From Bacteroidales bacterium UBA6244 (GTDB taxonomy: Bacteria; Bacteroidota; Bacteroidia; Bacteroidales; F082): a DNA stretch of 8,187 nt. Positions 1 through 7,277 of this stretch are shown in pieces. The stretch is taken from the NCBI GenBank assembly GCA_002440885.1, contig DJVY01000230.1:1-8187 (forward strand), written 5' to 3'. The notes beneath the pieces were generated by a model. The model was not told the DNA's origin, did not search any database, and saw only the letters and a program-made list of their open reading frames with translations. Position numbers and translations under genes: made by a program. The stretch's first letter is position 1, and each line of letters begins with the position of its first letter.

Positions 1-386
1 AATCCCATGTAACTGTCGGTGGTCCATTCATTGGCAAGTATATCGTATTTCTGACTTACTATTCTGTCTATCCAGTTACCGCTGGCCGGGTTCGATAAGT
101 GCAGGAAGTAGAATGCGCCGGCGGTGTCTACAATAATACAGGGGTCGCCCCAAACCCCATTTTCGGCTGAGGTAAGTGTACCCCTTGTCCAGTTATGTCC
201 TCCGTCAATGGAATAGTAATAGCTGTTGGTATTTGCGCCAGCAAGCAGGAGATCCGGGTTACGTGGATTCATCGAGATAGAGGGTTCGTTAGGCCCATAA
301 ATGTTGCTGATTACGATGTTTTCATATTGGCCGAAGGTGCTTAGCGTGATAAAAAAAACAGCCAGGATTATAATGAGTTTATTCAT
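1..386 (-). CDS. Secreted BNR-repeat / sialidase-like protein (5' part only)
   Basis: The first 128 codons are present; the rest lies beyond the window's left edge. The start is the ATG read from 386. It is followed by a signal peptide (Lys3, then a hydrophobic stretch about residues 4-16) with a likely cleavage site around Gly19/Gln20, so the product is exported. Residues 59-66 (SIDGGHNW) fit the Asp-box consensus S-x-D-x-G-x-x-W of BNR repeats. Residues 80-90 (GDPCIIVDTAG) resemble the strand that follows in BNR/sialidase-type beta-propellers. Asp-boxes are structural and occur in sialidases, other glycosidases and non-enzymatic propellers, and no catalytic arginine or tyrosine can be checked in this fragment, so enzyme activity is not shown. 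A C-terminal type IX secretion signal is common in such Bacteroidota proteins but would be outside the window. It is separated by 162 bases from the symporter gene upstream and so may have its own promoter. Confidence 0.8.
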   Translation of the reverse strand, partial: MNKLIIILAVFFITLSTFGQYENIVISNIYGPNEPSISMNPRNPDLLLAGANTNSYYYSIDGGHNWTRGTLTSAENGVWGDPCIIVDTAGAFYFLHLSNPASGNWIDRIVSQKYDILANEWTTDSYMG

Positions 387-436
387 GTGATTTTATACTT
401 TTTTCGTAAAACAACGCTTTGGTAACCGATTGGTTT

Positions 437-460
437 TTGCTGTATGCTGATAATACGCAA
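437..460. repeat. Imperfect inverted repeat in the intergenic gap
   Basis: Arms TTGC-t-GTAT and ATAC-GCAA can pair over 8 base pairs with one bulged base and a 7-base loop. The repeat lies in the 162-base gap (387-548) between the end of the symporter gene and the start of the BNR gene, both on the minus strand. Read on that strand it is followed by A-rich sequence, not a T-run, so it does not look like an intrinsic terminator. It may be a hairpin in the BNR leader, an operator, or chance. I found no convincing TAnnTTTG promoter element on the minus strand in this gap. Confidence 0.3.
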
Positions 461-548
461 CATCACCAAAATACCGCTACGAAGTTAAAAAATATTCAGT
501 TGGTTTAAAGACAAATGATTACAGTTATTCGTTGTCCGACGCTGCACA

Positions 549-1856
549 TTAATTCTGGTTTGCAACATCCGGATCGAGTTGCTTTTCACCTGTGGCAATA
601 AGTGTGGAGATAGTCAGGTCGCCGGTAACATTTACTGCTGTTCGTAACATGTCGAGGGGTCTGTCGACGGCAAAAATTAGGGCAATACCTTCTGTGGGAA
701 TTCCAACCGAAGTCAATACGATGATAAGCATTAAAATGCCTGCTCCCGGAACAGCTGCCGATCCTATGCTCGCCAATGTTGCGGTAAGCACGATGGTTAA
801 TTGCTCACCAAAGCCCAGATCCATACCATAAACCTGAGCCAGAAACAGGGCTGCAACGGCCTGATACAAGCTGGTTCCGTCCATGTTGATGGTTGCGCCC
901 AATGGCAATACAAAGCTTGATACTTCATTGTGAATGCCCAGCTTTTCTTCGGCTGTTTCCATGGTTAGGGGCAAGGTGGCCGCACTTGAACTTGTGGAAA
1001 AGGCTAAAAGCTGAACCTGTGAAATAGCCTTGGCGAACTTGATGTAGCGTATAGGTGATAAAAATCTGATGAACAGTGGGTAAACCACGAAAATCATGAT
1101 CAATAAACCAATGATTACCGTCAGGCTGTAAAGGCCTAAAGCTGCAAACAAGGCAAGCGAATCAGCAGGATTTTCTCCGGCCATGTCCACAATAAGTCCT
1201 GCCAGTAAAGCCATTACCCCATAGGGAGCTGTTAACATGATCAAGTCGATCATTTTAAGTACAATCTGGTTCAGGCTGTCGAAAAACTTTTTTACCGGCT
1301 TGGTTTTTTTACCCGGAAGCAATACCATCGCCACACCGAAAAGCAGGGAGAAAAATATGACCTGTAGCATGTTGGCATTATCCGACATGGAATCAACGAT
1401 GTTTGAGGGGATGATGTCTACAATAAACTGCAAGGGCGACTCTTCCGAAATCTGCAAAGCACTGTTTTCCTTGTCTTTGACATTTTCCGCAAATTTTTGT
1501 TTAAACTCAATGGCTTTGTCCTGCGGGAACACCTTGCCGGGAGCGGTAAGGTTTACTACAGCCAGTCCGATACTTATGGCCATGATTGTTGTTAGTAAGT
1601 ACAACAGAATGGTTTTTAATCCTATACGACTTAATGTCGACACATCTTTCAGGTTGGTAACGCCACCAATTAGTGAGACAACGATAAGCGGAACGGCGAT
1701 GAGCTTGAGCAGATTGATGAAAATTGTACCCCAGGGTTTTATGTAATGCAGTATAAACTCATTCCAATGCAGGGTGACGGCAAGCAGCCCCAAAACCACA
1801 CCCACGGTCATGCCGATAAGTATTTTCCAGTGAAATGCCAGGCGTTTTATTTTCAT
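549..1856 (-). CDS. Dicarboxylate/amino acid:cation symporter (SDF/DAACS family, GltP/DctA-like)
   Basis: A 435-residue inner-membrane protein of usual family length that takes up acidic amino acids or C4-dicarboxylates with Na+ or H+. The family hallmarks are all present. They are the re-entrant hairpin HP1 serine-rich loop (S289-S290-S291, then TLP at 294-296), NMDGT at 324-328 (TM7 sodium site) and the TM8 signature D402-M-L-R405-T406, N409 and D413. By alignment from memory with archaeal GltPh, D402, R405, T406, N409 and D413 match D394, R397, T398, N401 and D405; R397 contacts the substrate side-chain carboxylate, so an acidic substrate is likely. The GltPh HP1 arginine (R276) is Ser289 here, and the position where animal EAATs carry the compensating TM8 arginine is Met403. 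A charged loop spans about residues 105-148 between TM3 and TM4. The gene starts 41 bases after the prenyl synthase stop and is probably last in the operon. The exact substrate cannot be read from sequence. Confidence 0.93.
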   Translation of the reverse strand: MKIKRLAFHWKILIGMTVGVVLGLLAVTLHWNEFILHYIKPWGTIFINLLKLIAVPLIVVSLIGGVTNLKDVSTLSRIGLKTILLYLLTTIMAISIGLAVVNLTAPGKVFPQDKAIEFKQKFAENVKDKENSALQISEESPLQFIVDIIPSNIVDSMSDNANMLQVIFFSLLFGVAMVLLPGKKTKPVKKFFDSLNQIVLKMIDLIMLTAPYGVMALLAGLIVDMAGENPADSLALFAALGLYSLTVIIGLLIMIFVVYPLFIRFLSPIRYIKFAKAISQVQLLAFSTSSSAATLPLTMETAEEKLGIHNEVSSFVLPLGATINMDGTSLYQAVAALFLAQVYGMDLGFGEQLTIVLTATLASIGSAAVPGAGILMLIIVLTSVGIPTEGIALIFAVDRPLDMLRTAVNVTGDLTISTLIATGEKQLDPDVANQN

Positions 1857-1897
1857 TCGGTTACATTTTGATAATGGCAGTACTTTTCGTTTCCCGG

Positions 1898-2872
1898 TTA
1901 TTTATCGCGGAGTATCATTTTTGAAGCTATATCCTTTAAAATTTCCTTGTTGTCTTCGTCAATATCAATCAGATTCAGGTAATCCATTCCTTTGATGTAA
2001 TATTTCTCAATTTCTTCTGAGGTTAAAAAATCAATATTGAGTTGGCCAAATATGTCCTTTACCCGTTTTATTTTTTCCTTTGGGTCGTAGTCATTTGCGT
2101 TGTACAAAGCCATTAGTTCAGCTCTGGTTTCCTGATTACTGCATTCAATTGCCTTAAGGTAAAGGAATGTTTTTTTGTTGGTAATGATATCGCCTCCGGT
2201 TTTTTTTCCAAAAATTTTCTCGTCACCAAAAGTATCCAACAGGTCGTCTTTAAGTTGAAAACCCAGTCCTATATTGACGCCAAAATGATACAGGTTATTT
2301 GCCTCAGCCACCGATGCTCCGCCAATAAGTGCCCCTATTTTCAGGCTTGCGCCGAAAAGCACCCCGGTTTTTAGTCTGATCATATTGATGTAATCATCCA
2401 CCGACACCAGGTTATTGGTTTCATAATTCAGGTCGAATTGTTGCCCTTCGCATACTTCAATAGCGGTTTGGTTAAAAACCCCCAAAATATTATGAACAAT
2501 TTCTTTATCAGCTTGTTGGGCATATTGATAAGCCAGGGCAAACAAGGTGTCGCCTGAAAGAATGGCGATATTACTGTTCCATTTTTTATAAACCGTTTTT
2601 TTTCCTCTTCTGATGGGGGCATTGTCCATGATGTCGTCATGGATAAGGGTGAAATTATGAAACAGCTCGATGGCAATAGCCTGAGGGATAGCTGTTGCCG
2701 CTACTCCGGAAAACAGCTCGCAGGCCATGAGTGTGAGTACGGGGCGAATGCGTTTGCCTCCAAATCCGAGGGTGTAGGTAATGGGTTCGTAAAGTTCCGC
2801 CGGTTGGCCTGAAAAATTCTGTTTATCGAGCTCTTGCTCAAAATATTTAATCAGTTGGTTGTAATTGTTCAT
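1898..2872 (-). CDS. Short-chain polyprenyl diphosphate synthase (probable GGPP/FPP synthase)
   Basis: A 324-residue cytosolic trans-isoprenyl diphosphate synthase that joins isopentenyl diphosphate units to an allylic primer. The motifs occur in family order: GGKRIRP at 38-44 (IPP binding), first aspartate-rich motif DDIMD at 79-83 followed by R88-R89, K168-T169, GQQFD at 143-147, second aspartate-rich motif DDLLD at 209-213, and a lysine-containing TNKKT at 231-235. All catalytic Asp, Arg and Lys residues look intact. The first motif has no two-residue insertion, and Phe74 lies five residues before it. In studied enzymes (archaeal-type GGPP synthases) a bulky aromatic there stops elongation near C20, so a C15-C20 product is the best inference; a longer product is less likely but possible. 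Bacteroidota need such products for quinone tails, carotenoids and undecaprenyl precursors. The gene follows rmlA by 21 bases. Confidence 0.92.
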   Translation of the reverse strand: MNNYNQLIKYFEQELDKQNFSGQPAELYEPITYTLGFGGKRIRPVLTLMACELFSGVAATAIPQAIAIELFHNFTLIHDDIMDNAPIRRGKKTVYKKWNSNIAILSGDTLFALAYQYAQQADKEIVHNILGVFNQTAIEVCEGQQFDLNYETNNLVSVDDYINMIRLKTGVLFGASLKIGALIGGASVAEANNLYHFGVNIGLGFQLKDDLLDTFGDEKIFGKKTGGDIITNKKTFLYLKAIECSNQETRAELMALYNANDYDPKEKIKRVKDIFGQLNIDFLTSEEIEKYYIKGMDYLNLIDIDEDNKEILKDIASKMILRDK

Positions 2873-2881
2873 TCCTTGATG

Positions 2882-2894
2882 ATCTGTTACAGAT
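2882..2894. repeat. 13-base palindrome overlapping the rmlA stop codon
   Basis: ATCTGT-T-ACAGAT is a perfect inverted repeat with 6-base arms and a single central base. It fills most of the 21-base gap between rmlA and the prenyl synthase gene, its last base being part of the rmlA stop codon. The loop is too small for an RNA hairpin to form with all six pairs, and no T-run follows. It could be a protein-binding site but is short enough to be chance. Confidence 0.25.
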
Positions 2895-3757
2895 TAGTGT
2901 TTAAGGAGGTTCATCAGATAAACGCCATAGCCACTTTTTACCAGAGGCCGCGCAATTTCCTCGAGCTGTTGTGCATTGATAAATCCCTTTTTGTAGGCAA
3001 TTTCTTCGATACAGCCAATTTTTAGCCCTTGCCTTTCCTGAATAACTTCCACGAACTGCGAAGCCTGAGTTAGCGAGGCAAAAGTGCCCGTGTCGAGCCA
3101 GGCCGTTCCTCTGCTTAGCATCCCCACTTTAAGCTTTCCGATGTTGAGATAGTGTTTGTTTACATCGGTAATTTCATACTCGCCCCGTGCACTTGGTTTC
3201 AGGTTTTTGGCCACTTCCACCACCGAGTTGTCGTAAAAGTAAAGTCCGGGTACGGCATACGACGATTTTGGTTTGATGGGTTTTTCTTCAATTGAAATGG
3301 CTTTGAAGTCGTCATCGAATTCAACAACGCCATAACGCTCAGGATCAGAAACATGGTAAGCGAAAACAACACCACCGTCAGGATTGCTGTTTTCGATCAG
3401 TAATTCCTGCAAGCCACGACCATAGAAGATGTTATCACCTAAGATGAGTGAAACATTGTCGTTGCCAATAAATTTCTCGCCAATTACGAAGGCCTGAGCC
3501 AAGCCGTTGGGGTCGGGCTGTTCGGCATATTCAATACGGCAACCAATCTGACTGCCATCCCCCAAAAGTAACTTGAAGTTGGGCAGGTCGTGGGGCGTCG
3601 AAATAATAAGAATTTCTTTTATCCCGGCCATCATCAGTATCGACAAAGGATAGTAGATCATGGGTTTGTCGTAAATGGGCATCAGTTGTTTACTCACGGC
3701 AATGGTAAGTGGATGCAAGCGTGTGCCAGCGCCGCCGGCGAGAATAATTCCTTTCAT
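2894..3757 (-). CDS. rmlA: Glucose-1-phosphate thymidylyltransferase (RmlA/RfbA)
   Basis: A 287-residue cytosolic nucleotidyltransferase that makes dTDP-glucose from dTTP and glucose-1-phosphate, the entry step to dTDP-L-rhamnose and other dTDP-sugars for surface polysaccharides. Length matches the short bacterial RmlA type (about 290). The signature nucleotide-binding loop GGAGTRLHPLT is at 8-18, followed by SKQLMPIYDKPM at 22-33. The substrate-site segments PNGLAQAF (83-90), LGDNIFYGRG (106-115, with metal-binding D108), EEKP (157-160), GEYEITDVN (192-200) and WLDTGT (220-225, with D222) are all present, so the enzyme should be active. The start ATG is 6 bases after the exporter stop, which implies co-transcription and perhaps translational coupling. 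The usual partners rmlB, rmlC and rmlD are not in this window, so they must be elsewhere or the dTDP-glucose feeds another route. Confidence 0.96.
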   Translation of the reverse strand: MKGIILAGGAGTRLHPLTIAVSKQLMPIYDKPMIYYPLSILMMAGIKEILIISTPHDLPNFKLLLGDGSQIGCRIEYAEQPDPNGLAQAFVIGEKFIGNDNVSLILGDNIFYGRGLQELLIENSNPDGGVVFAYHVSDPERYGVVEFDDDFKAISIEEKPIKPKSSYAVPGLYFYDNSVVEVAKNLKPSARGEYEITDVNKHYLNIGKLKVGMLSRGTAWLDTGTFASLTQASQFVEVIQERQGLKIGCIEEIAYKKGFINAQQLEEIARPLVKSGYGVYLMNLLKH

Positions 3758-3763
3758 GCGATG

Positions 3764-6181
3764 TTATTTTTGATGTGTTTTTATTTCGTCTTCTTCCGAC
3801 AGTTCTTCTGTAAGTAATTGGTCGAGTTCGGCATCTTCTTCTTCGTCAAATCCTTCCATCACCGGTTCTTTAAACGACTTGGTAATAAGCATTTTGTCGA
3901 GACTCAACAGTAGCGAAGGCAAAACAAACAAGTTCGACAGCAGTGCCACCACCAGCGTAAACGAAACCAAATATCCCAGAGCTTCAGTTCCTCCAAACGA
4001 GGAAAGTGTGAAGATGTAAAACCCGAAAAACAGTACCACGGCAGAGTATATCATGCTGTATCCGGTTTCTTCGAGGGCACCAAAAACAGAACTTCTGATA
4101 TTCCAGTTGTGGTGTTTGAGCTGAAGCCTGTAACGGGAAAGGTAATGGATGGTGTTGTCGACACTTATACCCAGTGCAATGCTAAAAATGAGAATGGTGG
4201 AAGGCTTGATGGAGATGTCGAAAAAGCCCATCATTCCGGCTGTGAGTATTTGTGGAATCAAGTTGGGAATGAGCGAAATCATGATCATGCGAAACGAAGA
4301 AAAAATCAGCGCCATCAAAATGGTGATGATCACTAGAGCCAGTCCGAGACTCATAAACAGATTCATTACCAAATAATTGGTTCCCTTAAGAAAAACAACA
4401 CTTGTGCCGGTTAAGTGTACTTCGAATTTGTCGGGCGGAAAAATCTCATCTATTTTGGGTTCAAGATCATTGAGGATGCGTTCGATGTCGTTGGTGCCGA
4501 TGTTGGCCATTTGTGCCGATATGCGGGTCACCTGTAGGTTTGAGTCGACAAAAGCGTTGAGCACTCCCTTTTTGCCCCCTTCCAGGTTAGGCACATACGA
4601 CAGTATAAAATTCTTTTCCTGGTTGTTAGGCAATGAATACATCTTTGGATTGCCCCCATAAAAGGCTTGCTTTGCCGACTTTACGACTTCCACGACGGAG
4701 AGGGGTTTGGCAAATTCAGGATAGGTCTCCAGCGTATCCTGAAGCTGATCTATTTTACTTAAGGTCGACAAGCGGAGTATCCCTTTTGGCTTTTTTGTGT
4801 CGATGGTAATTTCGAGCGGCATCACGCCCTTGAAGTTTTTCTCAAGGAAAATCATGTCTTTATAAAGCTTGTCTTTCGAGGAAATGTCGTCGACAATATT
4901 TCCGGTAGTTTTTAATTTGGTGATTCCGAAAACGGCAATGGCAAACAGGATCAGGGTTATGATGTAGATAGTTTTTCTACGGGTGGTAACCACGCGCACC
5001 ACCATCTCCACTATGCGTTTGATTATTCCTTTTTCCAGATGCTTCATGTGTTTTTGCCGCGGAACAGGGAAATAGCTAAACAAAATGGGAAGTAAAAACA
5101 ATGATAACAGGTAAGTTACCAAGATGTTGATGGAGGCAACGATACCAAATTCAACCAAAAGGGCATTGCTGGTTACAATAAAAGCGGCAAATCCTGCGGC
5201 GGTAGTGGCATTGGTAAGGAGGTTGGCGTTGCCGATACGCGAAATCATCCGCGACAACGCTTTCACTTTGTTGCCGTGCAACCGGTATTCATTTAGGTAT
5301 TTGTTGAGCAGGAAAATTGAGTTTTCAACCCCGATAACGATAAGCAATGGGGGCAAAATTCCGGTGAGCATGGTGATTTTATACCCCAACAACACTATAG
5401 TTCCCAACACCCAAACTACGGCGATAGTCACGACGAGCATGGCAAACATCACTGCCCTAAAGGAGCGGAATAGAATGAACAACAAAATGGAAGCGATAAT
5501 AAGCGACAGGAACACGAACAACAGTAATTCTTTTTCTACTTTTTTCGAAGTGATGGTTCGTATGTAGGGCAATCCCGAAAAGTGAACTTCTATCTGGTTG
5601 TCTTCGCCGTAGCTTTCTGCTATTTCCTTGATTTGATGCACCAAGCCCACCCTGGCTTTCGAGTTGAGGATTTCCTTGTCGAGGGTGATCATCATCATCG
5701 AAACATCTGTTTCTTTGTTGAAAAGGCGGTTGTTGTAAAATGGCAGGTTGTAAACCGTTTGTTTTATCTTGTCCACTTCGCCTTGCGTAATTGGCCGTGC
5801 AGGCACAATGGGCAGGAACTCAAATTTTTTAAGGCTGTCGTTTTTTACAAGGTTAAAAACCCGGCCCACCGAAAGCACCTCCTCGACGCCGTCAATCTTT
5901 AGAATTTTGTAGCTTATGTCGTACCACTGATTAAAATGTTCGAGCGTAAACAATTCCGGATCTTGCACAGCCACAAAAATCACGCTGCCATCCTGACCGA
6001 ATTGTGTTTTGAATTTTTCGTATTCTTGTGTGATGGGGTCTGTTTCAGGCAACATCCTGGCCATCTCGTACGACATTTTTATCCCTGATCCTTTCCATCC
6101 CATAAAGACTGTGAGCAAACCAATGGTGATTAGAATCGCCAATCGGTTTCTTAATATCAGTCTTACTACAAATTGCCACAT
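3764..6181 (-). CDS. RND-superfamily transporter, MMPL/HAE3-like, 12 TM
   Basis: An 805-residue inner-membrane protein with the duplicated RND layout. TM1 is about 9-28, then a periplasmic domain to about 215, TM2-TM6 to about 370, TM7 about 403-420, a second periplasmic domain to about 600, and TM8-TM12 to about 762. The two halves carry matching TM4/TM10 signatures, GVENSIFLLNKY (284-295) and GISVDNTIHYLSRY (671-684). In RND and MMPL pumps the acidic residue at this point relays protons; here it is Glu286 in the first half and Asp675 in the second. Length and the two medium-sized periplasmic loops fit MMPL/HAE3 exporters, which often move lipids or hydrophobic compounds, better than AcrB-type drug pumps (about 1,040 residues). 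No membrane-fusion or outer-membrane channel gene is adjacent. The cytoplasmic tail has 14 acidic residues among 776-799. It is the first gene of the likely operon with rmlA and the prenyl synthase. Cargo is unknown. Confidence 0.9.
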   Translation of the reverse strand: MWQFVVRLILRNRLAILITIGLLTVFMGWKGSGIKMSYEMARMLPETDPITQEYEKFKTQFGQDGSVIFVAVQDPELFTLEHFNQWYDISYKILKIDGVEEVLSVGRVFNLVKNDSLKKFEFLPIVPARPITQGEVDKIKQTVYNLPFYNNRLFNKETDVSMMMITLDKEILNSKARVGLVHQIKEIAESYGEDNQIEVHFSGLPYIRTITSKKVEKELLLFVFLSLIIASILLFILFRSFRAVMFAMLVVTIAVVWVLGTIVLLGYKITMLTGILPPLLIVIGVENSIFLLNKYLNEYRLHGNKVKALSRMISRIGNANLLTNATTAAGFAAFIVTSNALLVEFGIVASINILVTYLLSLFLLPILFSYFPVPRQKHMKHLEKGIIKRIVEMVVRVVTTRRKTIYIITLILFAIAVFGITKLKTTGNIVDDISSKDKLYKDMIFLEKNFKGVMPLEITIDTKKPKGILRLSTLSKIDQLQDTLETYPEFAKPLSVVEVVKSAKQAFYGGNPKMYSLPNNQEKNFILSYVPNLEGGKKGVLNAFVDSNLQVTRISAQMANIGTNDIERILNDLEPKIDEIFPPDKFEVHLTGTSVVFLKGTNYLVMNLFMSLGLALVIITILMALIFSSFRMIMISLIPNLIPQILTAGMMGFFDISIKPSTILIFSIALGISVDNTIHYLSRYRLQLKHHNWNIRSSVFGALEETGYSMIYSAVVLFFGFYIFTLSSFGGTEALGYLVSFTLVVALLSNLFVLPSLLLSLDKMLITKSFKEPVMEGFDEEEDAELDQLLTEELSEEDEIKTHQK

Positions 6182-6203
6182 GTGCCCTACTTTTTACTTA
6201 CCA

Positions 6204-6237
6204 CGAAATTAGTTTTTAATCGCTTCGCCCCCACAAA
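6204..6237 (-). promoter_or_regulatory. Weak promoter candidate for the exporter operon
   Basis: On the minus strand TTTG (from 6237) and TAATTTCG (from 6211) resemble the Bacteroidota -33 TTTG and -7 TAnnTTTG elements. The -7 box has one mismatch and the spacing of 22 bases is a little long. It would start transcription about 15 bases before the ATG at 6181. A second poor -7 match (AAAATTTG, from 6241) overlaps the -33 box. It is offered as the best site seen, not as an established promoter. Confidence 0.22.
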
Positions 6238-6262
6238 TTTTTAAAATTCATTTGTTTCGGCG

Positions 6263-6270
6263 TACTTTTG
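6263..6270 (+). promoter_or_regulatory. Bacteroidota -7 element (TACTTTTG) for the dehydrogenase gene
   Basis: TACTTTTG matches the Bacteroidota housekeeping -7 consensus TAnnTTTG exactly. No clean TTTG -33 element lies about 20 bases upstream; that stretch (6235-6244) is only A/T-rich. Transcription would start near 6276-6279, just past the in-frame ATG at 6275. This would leave a leader of about 50 bases to the ATG at 6326 and exclude the upstream start. Confidence 0.45.
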
Positions 6271-6325
6271 CCTGATGTTTTACCAAAAGTCGCGATTAGT
6301 CGGCAAATTTAAGTTTTACTTTACT

Positions 6326-7264
6326 ATGAATAAAGGAAAAGTACTTTTTATAGACACAGCACACCCTATTTTGATCGAATTATTGACTCAATCTGGGTTT
6401 AAGTGCGATTTTTTTCAAGATTATCAACGTGCCGACTTCGAGAAAATAATCTCCGCATACCAAGGGGTGATTATCCGAAGCAAAATTAAACTCGATCGCG
6501 ATTTTCTGAGCAGAGCCACACAACTCAGGTTTATAGGCAGGGTGGGAGCAGGTATGGAGAATATTGATGTTCAGGCTGCTACCGAGTTGGGGATAGTTTG
6601 CCTAAACGCTCCCGAAGGCAATCGTGACGCCGTAGCTGAGCAAGCGGTCGGCATGTTGTTGTCGCTGTTTAACCGCATTCTTATCGCCGACCGCGAAGTA
6701 AGAGGCGGCCTATGGCTGCGCGAACAAAACAGGGGAGTGGAGTTGGGCGGAAAAACCATCGGGATAGTCGGTATGGGGAATACAGGATCAGCTTTCGCTA
6801 AAAAACTTCAGGGTTTCGATGTGGAAGTTTTGGCTTACGACAAATATAAATCCGGTTTTGGTAATGCCGGCGTTACCGAGGTGAATTTGGATGAGATTTA
6901 CAACCGCGCTGACATCATAAGTTATCATGTTCCACTTACCGACGAAACCACTTATATGTTCGACAGCCAGGTAATTGATCGGTTTGTAAAGCCGTTTTAT
7001 CTTGTTAACACTTCACGTGGAAAAGTCGTTCATACAGGCCACCTGCTTCAAGGGTTGAAATCAGGAAAAATATTGGGGGCTTGTTTGGATGTGCTTGAAT
7101 ATGAAGGGTTATCGTTCGATGCCATTCAGGAATCTCCTGATTTCAGTCTCCTTGCACGGAAAAAAAATGTCGTGTTAACACCACATATCGCCGGATGGAC
7201 ACACGAATCGAATGAAAAAATGGCGAAGATACTTTTTGCAAAAATCCAACAACTGGCTGTATAA
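6326..7264 (+). CDS. NAD-dependent D-2-hydroxyacid dehydrogenase (phosphoglycerate dehydrogenase-like)
   Basis: A 312-residue cytosolic oxidoreductase of the D-isomer-specific 2-hydroxyacid dehydrogenase family. The substrate-site segment GRVGAGMENID is at 71-81, and the Rossmann loop G149-x-G151-x-x-G154 is followed by D172 at the end of the next strand, which favours NAD over NADP. The catalytic triad is R231 (in NTSRG), E260 (in DVLEYEG) and H287 (in LTPHIAGW). The R-to-E distance of 29 matches E. coli SerA as I recall it. There is no C-terminal ACT or regulatory domain. The activity could be 3-phosphoglycerate oxidation (serine synthesis), but serC is not adjacent, and other 2-oxoacid reductase roles fit equally well, so I give no symbol. 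I chose the ATG at 6326: an in-frame ATG at 6275 would add 17 residues before the natural KVLFID strand and falls beside or upstream of the predicted transcription start. Confidence 0.88.
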   Translation: MNKGKVLFIDTAHPILIELLTQSGFKCDFFQDYQRADFEKIISAYQGVIIRSKIKLDRDFLSRATQLRFIGRVGAGMENIDVQAATELGIVCLNAPEGNRDAVAEQAVGMLLSLFNRILIADREVRGGLWLREQNRGVELGGKTIGIVGMGNTGSAFAKKLQGFDVEVLAYDKYKSGFGNAGVTEVNLDEIYNRADIISYHVPLTDETTYMFDSQVIDRFVKPFYLVNTSRGKVVHTGHLLQGLKSGKILGACLDVLEYEGLSFDAIQESPDFSLLARKKNVVLTPHIAGWTHESNEKMAKILFAKIQQLAV

Positions 7265-7277
7265 TTTTTTTCAGGCT

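Noticed and set aside
423..437. AACC-GATT-GGTT followed by T-run as an intrinsic terminator
   Set aside because: The stem is only four pairs, and the T-run is on the plus strand, where no gene ends; it does not suit the minus-strand genes.
1237..1746. A 169-codon open frame on the plus strand inside the symporter gene
   Set aside because: It is antisense to a well-supported SDF-family gene, and its translation shows no recognisable domain. The symporter motifs on the other strand explain the conservation.
2428..2676. An 82-codon minus-strand frame within the prenyl synthase gene
   Set aside because: It is out of frame inside a complete gene whose catalytic motifs run through the same bases; there is no sign of a frameshift.
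2873..2878. AAGGA on the minus strand just before the prenyl synthase ATG as a Shine-Dalgarno site
   Set aside because: It directly abuts the start codon, too close to act as a ribosome binding site, and Bacteroidota generally do not use one.
4109..5902. Several plus-strand open frames of 75-147 codons opposite the exporter
   Set aside because: They are antisense shadows of the RND gene with low-complexity or unnatural composition and no family motifs.
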